This document shows, one piece after another, positions 8,607 through 19,953 of a stretch of 64,000 bases of DNA (the first letter of the stretch is position 1; the number at the start of each line of letters is the position of its first letter). The stretch comes from RYN-230 sp963814645 (GTDB lineage Bacteria > Actinomycetota > Actinomycetes > Streptosporangiales > Streptosporangiaceae): assembly GCA_963814645.1 (NCBI GenBank), contig CAWFDX010000004.1:620001-684000 (forward strand), written 5' to 3'. Under the pieces are notes generated by a model. That model was not told the origin of the DNA, searched no databases, and worked only from the letters and a program-made list of their open reading frames with translations. The position numbers and the translations under genes were made by a program.

Positions 8607-8613
8607 CCGGGTT

Positions 8614-8619
8614 AGCGTA
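8614..8619 (-). promoter_or_regulatory. -10 element of the GNAT gene
   Basis: TACGCT on the minus strand is 7 nt before GTG 8606, a leaderless arrangement. Confidence 0.4.
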
Positions 8620-8724
8620 CGCGAGCGCTGTCCGCCGTGGCACGTCCCGGCCAGCGCCGCGCGCCGGTTTTGTCGGACCCGGCGGGTACCTTCGAACTCA
8701 GCTCCAAACAGCTGGACTTGCAAC

Positions 8725-8750
8725 CGAATCTATGTTCGAATAAATTCGAA
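8725..8750. promoter_or_regulatory. Composite TTCGAA-type dyad, LexA-box-like
   Basis: CGAATCTATGTTCG (8725-8738) differs by one base from the actinobacterial SOS core CGAAC-N4-GTTCG. An overlapping perfect inverted repeat TTCGAAT-AA-ATTCGAA spans 8735-8750. It sits between the divergent GNAT and HEPN genes in the most AT-rich spot of that gap. It is a candidate operator; LexA control is an inference. Confidence 0.35.
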
Positions 8751-8836
8751 GCCGGTCAGCCGCCCCCATCCCGGGGATGGCTGGCTACGGGTCGGGCGAT
8801 GCGTGGGGAAGCGTCTCGCCCGGCCCGGCTCCGGAC

Positions 8837-8845
8837 GGAAGGAGG
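8837..8845 (+). promoter_or_regulatory. Ribosome binding site of the HEPN gene
   Basis: GGAAGGAGG ends 3 nt before ATG 8849. It decides the start over the in-frame ATG at 8777. Confidence 0.6.
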
Positions 8846-8848
8846 GCC

Positions 8849-9301
8849 ATGAGCATGATCGCTTCAGTTCGGCCCAGCCAGCCGCGCTGCCGGGTTGCGC
8901 CGTCGGCGCTCTCGCTCATCGAATCTGCCCGCCGCGGGCTGGCCGACGCCGCCGATGAGTCTGGGCCTGGCGCCCGGTATGTCGCCGCCCACCTGGCCGC
9001 GCTGCGCGCGGCGGCGGCCATCGTCACGGTCAAGACGGGCCCGGCGCCCGCGCCCCGGCGGAAGGCGCCGCGCAGTGTCTGGGAGCTGCTGCCCCGGGTG
9101 GAGCCGGCGCTCTCCGAGTGGTCCGCGTTCTTCGCCGCAGGCGCGGGCAAGCGGGCCGCCGCGGAAGCGGGCCTGACCCGGGCGGTCACCGCGCGGGAAG
9201 CGGACGACCTGCTGCGTGATGCGGGGACGTTCCTGTCGCTGGCCGAGGAAGCCCTGGGGCTGCCCAGCCAGTCGCCGCTGCCGCTGCGCCCTGCTGGCTA
9301 A
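8849..9301 (+). CDS. SAV_6107-family HEPN domain protein
   Basis: The 150-residue, helix-rich protein contains SALSLIESARRGLADAADESGPGARYVAAHLAALRAAAAIV, typical of the small HEPN-like proteins that lie near metF in streptomycetes (SAV_6107 family). HEPN domains occur in RNases, toxins and nucleotide-binding helpers. The usual HEPN RNase R-X4-H catalytic motif is not evident, so nuclease activity should not be assumed. It is convergent with bldD, and its stop codon opens a 14-bp tandem repeat. Confidence 0.7.
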   Translation: MSMIASVRPSQPRCRVAPSALSLIESARRGLADAADESGPGARYVAAHLAALRAAAAIVTVKTGPAPAPRRKAPRSVWELLPRVEPALSEWSAFFAAGAGKRAAAEAGLTRAVTAREADDLLRDAGTFLSLAEEALGLPSQSPLPLRPAG

Positions 9302-9390
9302 CCAGGGCTGGCTGACCAGGGCTGGCTGACCAGGGCTGGCTGACCAGGGCTGGCTGACCAGGGCTGGCTGACCAGGGCTGGCTAACCAGG
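9301..9390. repeat. 14-bp minisatellite, six copies
   Basis: ACCAGGGCTGGCTG is repeated six times head to tail from 9301 (the last copy ends GCTA) and a partial copy follows. It begins at the stop codon of the HEPN gene. The 14-bp period is not a multiple of three, so coding is unlikely. Confidence 0.9.
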
Positions 9391-9419
9391 CCGGGCGCGC
9401 GGGCTGAGGCAGAAAACTA

Positions 9420-9450
9420 GTGGCCTGCCAGCCATCGGCCGGCAGGCCAC
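9420..9450 (-). terminator. Intrinsic terminator of bldD (perhaps bidirectional)
   Basis: GTGGCCTGCC and GGCAGGCCAC pair as a 10-bp stem, extended to about 13 bp by GCC/GGC across one mismatch. On the bldD strand it is followed by CTAGTTTTC, a T-run rare in this GC-rich DNA. It lies 24 nt past the bldD stop, between convergent genes. Confidence 0.75.
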
Positions 9451-9474
9451 CGTGCAAAGGGGGGCCGCCCAGGG

Positions 9475-9969
9475 TCAGAACGCCTCGACGGCGCCTCGTG
9501 CCTCGGAGTCCAGCACGCCCCAGCTGATCAGCTCTTCGGTCAGGTCGAGCGGGGACTTGTCGTAGATGACCGCCAGCGAGCGCAGGTCTTCCTGGCGGAT
9601 CGAGAGCACCCGGCCGTTGTAGTCGCCGCGCTGGCTCTGGATCGTCGCCACGTAGCGGGCCAGCGGGCCGGCCTTGTCCTTGGGCAGCTGAGCCATCCGC
9701 TCCAGGTCGATGACCAGCTTGGGCGATGGCGCCAGCGGCGCCGGGGTGGCGTCGCCGGGCAGCAGCTCGGAGACGGGCACACCGTAGAACTCGGCCAGCT
9801 CGGCCAGCTTCTGCACGGTCACCGAGCGGTCGCCGCGCTCGTAGGAGCCGACCACCACGGCCTTCCACCGGCCGCGGGACTTCTCCTCAACCCCGTGCAG
9901 GGACAGCCCCTGCTGGGTACGGATGGCTCGTAGCCGTGCTCCGAGAGTCTTGGCGTATTCAGATGGCAT
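9475..9969 (-). CDS. bldD: BldD, cyclic-di-GMP-responsive developmental repressor
   Basis: The 164-residue regulator has an N-terminal XRE-type helix-turn-helix (about residues 5-70). Its C-terminal domain holds R114-G-D116 and R125-Q-E-D128, matching in spacing and numbering the two halves of the RxD-X8-RxxD signature through which S. coelicolor BldD binds a tetrameric cyclic-di-GMP cage and dimerises. BldD represses sporulation genes during vegetative growth, so the host probably has a developmental cycle. As in streptomycetes it lies next to pyrR, here divergently. A BldD-box-like site upstream suggests autoregulation. Confidence 0.95.
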   Translation of the reverse strand: MPSEYAKTLGARLRAIRTQQGLSLHGVEEKSRGRWKAVVVGSYERGDRSVTVQKLAELAEFYGVPVSELLPGDATPAPLAPSPKLVIDLERMAQLPKDKAGPLARYVATIQSQRGDYNGRVLSIRQEDLRSLAVIYDKSPLDLTEELISWGVLDSEARGAVEAF

Positions 9970-10375
9970 TGTCGTCGGCCCCCCGGCCAGTCGTCGCTTT
10001 CAGTAATGGTTACGGACAGTGACGGTAGGCCGCAACTGCGACCAGGTCAAGCCGAATAGCAAAAGCGGGTCAACTTACGCGTCTCGTCTCGTGCGTCCGA
10101 TGCGGCGCACCTGACTCAGGCCACGTGACGCAACCGCCGGAAAGCCCGGCGGTGCAGGCCGGCTGGCTGTCCAGCGGGCCGCTGCATGCGTCCTGCTGGC
10201 AGTCTCACGGGTCCGCGTTCCTTCAGTGTGACACGAATCACTCATCGTTACCCAATCCACACGCGAGCCTGCGCCGCGTATCCGGTCCGGGCCGGCCCGC
10301 GGTCCGTCCGGCCCGGCTGGCCCGCGGCCGGCGCGTATGCGCACGTCACATCCCCGCTGCTGGTACGGTGTCCGG
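9970..10375. other. Intergenic region between bldD and the pyrR leader
   Basis: No supportable gene is seen in this stretch of about 400 bp; the open frames have no coding bias. It contains the BldD-box-like site at 10010-10022, a GTGA-N6-TCAC dyad at 10228-10241, and a TACGGT (10364-10369) that could be the -10 element of the pyr operon about 15 nt before the leader hairpin. Confidence 0.6.
10010..10022. promoter_or_regulatory. Candidate BldD box in the bldD promoter
   Basis: TTACGGACAGTGA fits TnAC-N5-GTnA, the arms of the published BldD consensus nTnACnC(A/T)GnGTnAn, with deviations only in the centre. It lies 41-53 bp upstream of the bldD start, where repression by its own product is plausible. 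Confidence 0.5.
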
Positions 10376-10384
10376 GACAGATCG

Positions 10385-10420
10385 TCCTTTAAAGCCCGTC
10401 CCGTGAGGCGGGAAAGGAGG
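10385..10420 (+). promoter_or_regulatory. PyrR-type leader hairpin covering the pyrR ribosome binding site
   Basis: CCCGTC (10395-10400) pairs with GGCGGG (10407-10412) around the loop CCGTGA. An outer stem pairs TCCTTT (10385-10390) with AAAGGA (10413-10418), which is part of the Shine-Dalgarno GGAAAGGAGG (10411-10420). The layout predicts translational control in which the hairpin hides the RBS, probably with uridine nucleotide-bound PyrR stabilising it. PyrR binding is inferred from position. Confidence 0.65.
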
Positions 10421-10429
10421 TCCGTACCG

Positions 10430-11085
10430 TTGCCTGCGGTAAACCCTGCCCCGGGGCATCCCGGGCTGGCCAGCAGCCCACCCCCCGCCCCAGCCCCGGC
10501 CGGCGATTCACCTTCAGCCAGCAGCCCCGCTCCGGCCAGCCGGAAGGTCGTCCTGGAGCCTGAGGAGATCAGGCGGGCGCTGACCCGGATCGCGCACGAG
10601 ATCCTGGAACGAACCGACGGCGGTGCCGGCACCGTCCTGCTCGGCATCCCCACCCGCGGCGTCCCGCTGGCCCAGCGGCTGGCCGAGCGCATCGAGCAGG
10701 TCGAGGGCCTGCCATCCCGCACGGCTCGCTCGACATCACCATGTACCGCGACGACCTGCGGCTCCGCCCGGCCCGCGCGCTCGGCCGGACCGAGGTCCCG
10801 GCGGGCGGCATCGACGGCGCGATCGTGGTGCTGGTCGATGACGTGCTCTACTCCGGCCGCACCGTGCGCGCCGCGCTGGACGCGCTGAACGACCTGGGCC
10901 GCCCGCGGGCCGTCCAGCTGGCGGTGCTGATCGACCGCGGCCATCGCGAGCTGCCGGTCCGGCCGGACTATGTCGGCAAGAACCTGCCGACGTCCAAGCA
11001 GGAGGTGGTCCGGGTCATGCTGACCGAGGTGGACGGGGAGGACGCGGTCGTGCTGGGCCGCGCGGACAGCGAGAGCCGCGAATGA
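10430..11085 (+). CDS. pyrR: Bifunctional pyrimidine operon regulator/uracil phosphoribosyltransferase (frame broken near 10711)
   Basis: PyrR senses UMP/UTP to control pyr genes and can salvage uracil. The first half reads from TTG 10430 (or GTG 10403), with a Pro/Ala-rich tail and then VVLEPEEIRRALTRIAHEILE and GIPTRGVPLA. At about 10711-10714 the frame shifts by -1. The next frame continues HGSLDITMYRDDLRL, then the PRPP-binding loop VVLVDDVLYSGRT and PDYVGKNLPT. Restoring one C at the GCC gives the expected PHGSLDIT. Its stop overlaps the pyrB ATG. The RBS lies in the leader hairpin. I regard this as a sequencing indel rather than a dead gene. Confidence 0.85.
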
Positions 11086-12050
11086 ACCGGCACCTGATCT
11101 CCGCGGGCGACCTGACCAGGGACGACGCCCTGCTCATCCTGGACACCGCCGACGAGCTGGCGCAGATCTCGGACCGCCCGATCAAGAAGCTGCCCACGCT
11201 GCGCGGCCGGACCGTGGTCAACCTGTTCTTCGAGGACTCCACCCGGACCAGGATCTCCTTCGAGGCGGCCGCGAAGCGGCTGTCCGCCGATGTGATCAAC
11301 TTCTCGGCCAAGGGCTCCAGCGTGGCCAAGGGGGAGAGCCTCAAGGACACCGCGCTGACCCTGGAAGCGATGGGCGCGGACGCGGTCATCGTCCGGCACA
11401 GTGCGTCCGGGGCGCCGCAGCGGCTGGCCGGCTGGGTCCGCGGCACCGTGGTCAACGCGGGCGACGGATCGCACGAGCACCCGACCCAGGCGCTGCTGGA
11501 CAGCTTCACCATCCGGCGCCACTTCGGCCGCTCGGCCAGCAGCCGGGCGGCCGGTGCCGGGCCGGCCGACGGCGCGCTCGACGGGCTCCGGGTCACCATC
11601 GTCGGTGACGTGCTGCACAGCCGGGTGGCCCGGTCCAACGTGCTGCTGCTGCACACCCTGGGCGCGGACGTCACCCTGGTCGCGCCGCCCACCCTGGTGC
11701 CGGTCGCGGTCGGCAGCTGGCCCTGCGCGGTCAGCTACGACTTCGACAGTGCGCTGCCCAAGAGCGACGTGGTGATGATGCTCCGGGTGCAGCAGGAGCG
11801 GATGAACGCCGCCTACTTCCCCAGCGTGCGGGAGTACAGCCGGCGCTACGGCCTGGACGCGGCCCGGATGGCCCAGCTGCCGGACCAGGCCATCGTGATG
11901 CACCCCGGCCCGATGAACCGGGGCGTGGAGATCGCCGCCGAGGTCGCCGACTCGGCCCGGTCCACCATCGTCGAGCAGGTGGCCAACGGGGTGAGCGTGC
12001 GGATGGCCGTGCTGTATCTGCTGCTCGGCGGGGCGGAGGGCGAGTCATGA
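11082..12050 (+). CDS. pyrB: Aspartate carbamoyltransferase catalytic subunit
   Basis: The 322-residue enzyme joins carbamoyl phosphate and aspartate in the second step of UMP synthesis. Motifs seen are the carbamoyl-phosphate site FEDSTRTR, the SSVAKGES mobile loop, the HPTQ motif (HEHPTQALLDS), GDVLHSRVARSN and HPGPMNRG. A short Ser/Ala/Gly insert (RSASSRAAGAGPADG) sits before the GDVLHS motif. No regulatory pyrI is present, as usual in actinobacteria. ATGA overlap at both ends indicates translational coupling in the pyr operon. Confidence 0.95.
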   Translation: MNRHLISAGDLTRDDALLILDTADELAQISDRPIKKLPTLRGRTVVNLFFEDSTRTRISFEAAAKRLSADVINFSAKGSSVAKGESLKDTALTLEAMGADAVIVRHSASGAPQRLAGWVRGTVVNAGDGSHEHPTQALLDSFTIRRHFGRSASSRAAGAGPADGALDGLRVTIVGDVLHSRVARSNVLLLHTLGADVTLVAPPTLVPVAVGSWPCAVSYDFDSALPKSDVVMMLRVQQERMNAAYFPSVREYSRRYGLDAARMAQLPDQAIVMHPGPMNRGVEIAAEVADSARSTIVEQVANGVSVRMAVLYLLLGGAEGES

Positions 12051-13336
12051 GCGAAACCTGGCTGATCCGCGGCGCGCGGCCGCTGGGCGGCGAACCCGCT
12101 GACATCCTCGTGCGGGACGGCCTGATCGACAGCATCGGGGACGCCACTGCGCCGGCCGGGGCGCAGGTCATCGGGGCGGACGGGCTGATCGCCCTGCCCG
12201 GCCTGGTCGACCTGCATACGCATCTGCGTGAGCCGGGCCGGGAGGACGCGGAGACGGTCGAGACCGGTACCCAGGCCGCGGCGCTCGGCGGGTTCACCGC
12301 CGTGCACGCGATGGCCAACACTGACCCGGTCGCCGACACCGCGGGCGTGGTCGAGCAGATCTGGCGGCTGGGCCGCCAGGCCGGGCACTGCGACGTGCAC
12401 CCGGTCGGCGCGGTGACCGTCGGCCTGGGCGGCGCCCGGCTGGCCGAGCTGGGCGCGATGGCCGATTCGGCGGCCCGGGTCCGGATGTTCTCCGACGACG
12501 GCAAGTGCGTGTCCGACGCGGTGCTGATGCGCCGCGCCCTGGAGTACGTCAAGGCGTTCGACGGGGTCATCGCGCAGCACGCCCAGGAGCCGCGGCTGAC
12601 CGACGGCGCCCAGCTCAACGAGGGTGAGATGTCCGCCCGGCTCGGCCTGACCGGCTGGCCCGCGGTGGCCGAGGAAGCCATCATCGCCCGGGACTGCCTG
12701 CTCGCCGCGCACGTCGGCTCGGCGCTGCACATCTGCCACGTGTCCACGGCCGGCTCGGTGGAGATCATCCGCTGGGCCAAGGGCAAGGGCTGGCGGGTGA
12801 CCGCCGAGGTCACCCCGCATCACCTGCTGCTCACCGACAGCCTGGCGGCCGGCTACGACCCGGTGTACAAGGTCAACCCGCCGCTGCGCACCGCAGCCGA
12901 CATCGCCGCACTCCGCGAAGGGCTGGCCGACGGCACCATCGACTGTGTCGCCACCGACCACGCGCCGCACCCAGTGGAGGACAAGGAAACCGAGTGGGAC
13001 ACGGCGGCGTTCGGCATGACCGGGCTGGAGACCGCGCTGCGCGTGGTGCAGCAGGCCATGGTGGACACCGGGCTGCTGGACTGGGCCGGGGTGGCCGACC
13101 GGATGTCCCGGCGGCCGGCCGTCATCGGGCGGCTGGCCGGGGCGGGCGGGGAACTGGCGGCGGGCCAGCCGGCCAGCCTGACCCTGTACGACGCCGCGGC
13201 GCGGGAGGCCGTGCAGCCTGCCACGCACGCGTCGCGCAGCCGGAACAGCCCGTTCGCCGGGATGGACCTGCCCGGCCGGGTGGTGGCCACGTTCCTGCGC
13301 GGCACGCCCACCGTGCTCGACGGGAAGATCGCCTGA
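12047..13336 (+). CDS. pyrC: Dihydroorotase (class I)
   Basis: The 429-residue zinc amidohydrolase cyclises carbamoyl aspartate to dihydroorotate. The metal-binding LVDLHTHLREPG lies near residue 60, the substrate-binding N in AMANTDP follows, metal His residues lie in QHAQEP and HICHVST, and the catalytic Asp is in CVATDHAPH. The TIM-barrel and C-terminal composite domain are complete. The start overlaps pyrB by ATGA, and the stop shares a base with the carA start (TGATG). Confidence 0.95.
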   Translation: MSETWLIRGARPLGGEPADILVRDGLIDSIGDATAPAGAQVIGADGLIALPGLVDLHTHLREPGREDAETVETGTQAAALGGFTAVHAMANTDPVADTAGVVEQIWRLGRQAGHCDVHPVGAVTVGLGGARLAELGAMADSAARVRMFSDDGKCVSDAVLMRRALEYVKAFDGVIAQHAQEPRLTDGAQLNEGEMSARLGLTGWPAVAEEAIIARDCLLAAHVGSALHICHVSTAGSVEIIRWAKGKGWRVTAEVTPHHLLLTDSLAAGYDPVYKVNPPLRTAADIAALREGLADGTIDCVATDHAPHPVEDKETEWDTAAFGMTGLETALRVVQQAMVDTGLLDWAGVADRMSRRPAVIGRLAGAGGELAAGQPASLTLYDAAAREAVQPATHASRSRNSPFAGMDLPGRVVATFLRGTPTVLDGKIA

Positions 13337-14461
13337 TGGCGGCGCCGGCCGTGCTGCTGCTGGAAGACGGCACCGCGTTCCACGGCACCCAGTTCGGCGC
13401 GGCCGGCGAGACGTTCGGCGAGATGGTCTTCAACACCGGGATGACCGGCTACCAGGAGACGCTGACCGACCCGTCGTACTGCCGCCAGATCGTGGCCATG
13501 ACCGCGCCGCACATCGGCAACACCGGGATCAACGACGAGGACCCGGAGTCCCGGCGGATCTGGGTGAGCGGGTACGTGGTCCGCGAGCCATCCCGGATCG
13601 CGTCCAGCTGGCGGTCCCAGCGCAGCCTGGGCGCCGAGCTGCGCGCCCAGGGCGTCACCGGGATCGCCATCACCGGCACCCGCGCGCTCACCCGGCACCT
13701 GCGCGACCGCGGCGCGATGCGCGCCGCGATCAGCACCGGGACCGCGGACCTGGCCGCACTGCGCAACCGGGTGCTGGCCAGCCCGCAGATGAGCGGCGCC
13801 GACCTGGCGGGCCAGGTCTCCACGAGCGAGCCCTACTCGGTCCGCCCGCCGGACGGCACCGCGGTCCGCTACCGGGTCGCGGCCGTGGACCTCGGCATCA
13901 AGACGATGACCCCGCTGTCCATGGCGCGGCTCGGCTGCGAAGTCACCGTGCTGCCCGCGGCGGCCACCGCGGACGAGATCCTGGCCACCCGCCCGGACGG
14001 CGCGTTCTTCTCCAACGGTCCCGGCGACCCGGCCGCGCTCGGCTACGTGACGGCGGTGGTCCGCGACCTGCTCAGCCGCCGCGTCCCGGTGTTCGGCATC
14101 TGCCTCGGCAGCCAGGTCCTCGGCCGGGCTCTCGGCCTGGGCACCTACAAGCTGCGCTTCGGGCACCGCGGGGTGAACCAGCCGGTCAAGGACCTGGCCA
14201 CCGGGCGGGTGCACATCACCAGCCACAACCACGGATTTGCGGTCGAGATGCCATCCAGCGCGGCGGACGGCACGCCGTTCGAGACCGATTTCGGCCCGGC
14301 CCGGATTAGCCACGTCAACCTGAACGACGGCGTGGTCGAGGGCCTGCGGCTGCTGGACACGCCCGCGTTCAGCGTCCAGTACCACCCGGAGGCGGCACCC
14401 GGCCCGCACGACGCGGCCGGCCTGTTCGACGAGTTCTGCGCGCTGATGGAGGCCAGCCGCC

Positions 14462-14469
<8 letters not shown>
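13336..14469 (+). CDS. carA: Carbamoyl phosphate synthase, glutaminase (small) subunit
   Basis: The 377-residue protein releases ammonia from glutamine for CarB. The N-terminal CPSase domain contains FNTGMTGYQE. The C-terminal class-I amidotransferase has the nucleophile in GICLGSQ and the His/Glu pair in QYHPEA. The usual GICLGHQ is GICLGSQ here, a change next to the catalytic Cys that is not itself catalytic. ATG 13336 overlaps the pyrC stop. The end overlaps the carB GTG by 8 nt. Confidence 0.94.
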
Positions 14470-17810
<3,341 letters not shown>

Positions 17811-17814
<4 letters not shown>

Positions 17815-18944
17815 CCAGCGGCGACGGCGAGCAGGACGCGGTCCAGGTCCAGGTCCGCGGCACGGTGCTGACCGTGCGCCGGGTGGACGCCTACTACGCG
17901 ATGACCGTGGTCGCGCCCGCCATCGCCGCGCGCTTCCGGCCGGGGCAGTTCGTCGCCATCGCAGTCGGCGGGCCGGATACGTCGATGCTGCTCCGGCGGG
18001 CGTTCAGTATCCATGACGTGCGCCCGGATCATGGCGGCACGGTGGAATTCGTGTTCGCGCCGGTCGGGCCGGGCACCCGGTGGCTGGCCGAGCGGCGCGC
18101 CCGGGACATGCTCGATGTGGTCGGGCCGCTGGGGCGGCCGTTCCCGGTGCCCCGGGACCCGGTGAGCTGCCTGCTGGTCGGTGGCGGCTACGGCAGCGCC
18201 CCGCTGTTCCCGCTGGCCGACCGGCTGCGCAAGCGGGACTGCCAGGTGGACTTCCTGCTCGGTGCGGCCAGCGCGGACCGGGTGTTCGGCGCGCTCACCG
18301 CGCGGCGCACCGGGCGGACCGCGGCGGTCACCACCGAGGACGGGTCGATGGGCATCCGCGGCCTGGTCACCGACCGGCTCACCCAGATCATCCACGAGGC
18401 GCGTACCGACGTGATCTACGCCTGCGGCCCGATGGGCATGCTGCGCCAGGTCACCGCGCTGGCCCAGCGGTACGAGATACCGGTGCTGACCCTGGTCGAG
18501 GAGTCCATGGCGTGCGGCATCGGGGTGTGCATGACGTGTGTGCTGCCGGTCGTCGGGGACGACGGCGTGACCCGGATGGTGCGGTCCTGTGTCGCCGGGC
18601 CGGTGTTCCGCGGCGACACCGTGCGCTGGGACGACGTCGGGACGATCCCGTTCGACGCGCTGGGCGCGCCAGGCTGGAACCCGCGGCCGTCGGCGGCCGC
18701 CCGGGCTAGCGCCAGCACCGCCAGCCCGGCTGGAGGCGCAGGCACTGCCAGCTCCGCCGGCCCCGCAGGAAGCACCAGCACCTCCAACACCAGCCGAAAC
18801 ACTGGAAACACCGGAAACAGTAGCCGCGGAGGCACCGTCAGCACTTCCCGTACCGGGAGCCACGGCAGCTCTCCGGACCCCAGCAGCGGGACCGGCGCGG
18901 CGGCCGGGCCTGGTCCGGTGCGGAAGGAGCGTCATGGCAGTTGA
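17811..18944 (+). CDS. pyrK: Dihydroorotate dehydrogenase electron-transfer subunit with unusual Ser/Thr/Gly tail
   Basis: PyrK carries FAD and a [2Fe-2S] cluster and passes electrons from PyrD to NAD. The FAD-binding RRAFSIH and NAD-binding LLVGGGYGSAPL segments are present. The cluster ligands are CGIGVCMTC and the later RSC. The folded part ends near residue 285, the usual PyrK length. The gene then encodes about 90 residues rich in Ser, Thr, Gly and Asn (TSTSNTSRNTGN) with locally lower GC. Third-position bias supports this frame. It overlaps carB by ATGA and pyrD by 11 bp. Confidence 0.88.
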
Positions 18945-19899
18945 CCTGCGGACCAAGCTCGGCCATGTGGAGCTGCCCAACCCGATCCTGACCGCCTCGG
19001 GCTGCGCGGGCGCGGGCCGGGAACTGGCCCAGTTCTTCGACGCGGCCAAGATCGGCGCGGTGGTGACCAAGTCGGTGATGCTGGCGCCGCGGGCGGGCCG
19101 GCCGACGCCGCGGATGGCCGAGACGCCGAGCGGAATGCTCAACTCGATCGGGCTGCAGGGCCCGGGCATCGACGCGTTCCTGCAGCGCGATCTGCCCTGG
19201 CTGCTGTCCCGGGGCGCCCGGGCCGTGGTATCGATCGCGGGCAGCAGCGTGGATGAATACGCCGAACTCGCCACCCGGCTATCCGACGCGGCAGGAGTTA
19301 CTGCCATTGAGGTGAATATTTCCTGCCCGAATGTCGAGGATCGCGGGCTCGTTTTCTCCTGCGATCCGGCCGCTTCCGCGGCGGTGATCGAAGCCGTCCG
19401 CGGCCGGGTGCGGTATGACATCCCGGTCTTCGCGAAACTGTCGCCGGACGTGACCGACATCGTGACGATCGCCCGCGCCTGCGTCGGCGCCGGGGCCGAC
19501 GGCCTCTCGATGATCAACACCCTGCTCGGCATGACGATCGACACCGACACCATGCGGCCGGTGCTGGCCGGGGTGACCGGCGGGCTGTCCGGGCTGGCCA
19601 TCCGGCCGGTCGCGGTGCGCTGCATCTGGCAGGTGCGCAAGGCCCTGCCCGACGTGCCGATCATCGGCATGGGCGGGGTGCGTACCGGGCGGGACGCGCT
19701 GGAGCTGATCCTGGCCGGGGCGGGCATGGTCAGCGTGGGCACGACCATTTTCCATGATCCTTCCGCGTGCATGCGGATCCTCCGGGAGCTCGACGAGGAG
19801 CTCGCGCTGCGCGGGATCGAGCGGCTCGCCGACGTGATCGGCCGGGCCCACGAGCCGCGTGGCACGCCGCGACGCCGGCTGTCTGGAACAGCTGTGTAG
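18934..19899 (+). CDS. pyrD: Dihydroorotate dehydrogenase, class 1B catalytic subunit
   Basis: The 321-residue FMN TIM-barrel oxidises dihydroorotate to orotate. The partner pyrK directly upstream, and the catalytic Cys in VNISCPN, mark the NAD-linked class 1B. The N-terminal LPNPILTASG and GMGGVRTG near the phosphate site are typical. ATG 18934 follows GGAAGGAGC by a few bases and lies inside the pyrK tail. Class 1B is common in Firmicutes and many actinomycetes; mycobacteria use the quinone-linked class 2. Confidence 0.93.
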   Translation: MAVDLRTKLGHVELPNPILTASGCAGAGRELAQFFDAAKIGAVVTKSVMLAPRAGRPTPRMAETPSGMLNSIGLQGPGIDAFLQRDLPWLLSRGARAVVSIAGSSVDEYAELATRLSDAAGVTAIEVNISCPNVEDRGLVFSCDPAASAAVIEAVRGRVRYDIPVFAKLSPDVTDIVTIARACVGAGADGLSMINTLLGMTIDTDTMRPVLAGVTGGLSGLAIRPVAVRCIWQVRKALPDVPIIGMGGVRTGRDALELILAGAGMVSVGTTIFHDPSACMRILRELDEELALRGIERLADVIGRAHEPRGTPRRRLSGTAV

Positions 19900-19953
19900 C
19901 GTTCTGTAATGAGCCCGGCAAAACCTGCCGTCGCCCCCACCCGAGGAGGAGAG

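Noticed and set aside
10228..10241. GTGA-N6-TCAC dyad as a second BldD site
   Set aside because: The arms point the other way from the TnAC-N5-GTnA consensus, so the match is not convincing.
18589..18943. PyrD with a 115-residue Ala/Pro-rich N-terminal extension
   Set aside because: That frame has poor third-base bias, and ATG 18934 has a good ribosome binding site and gives the family length.
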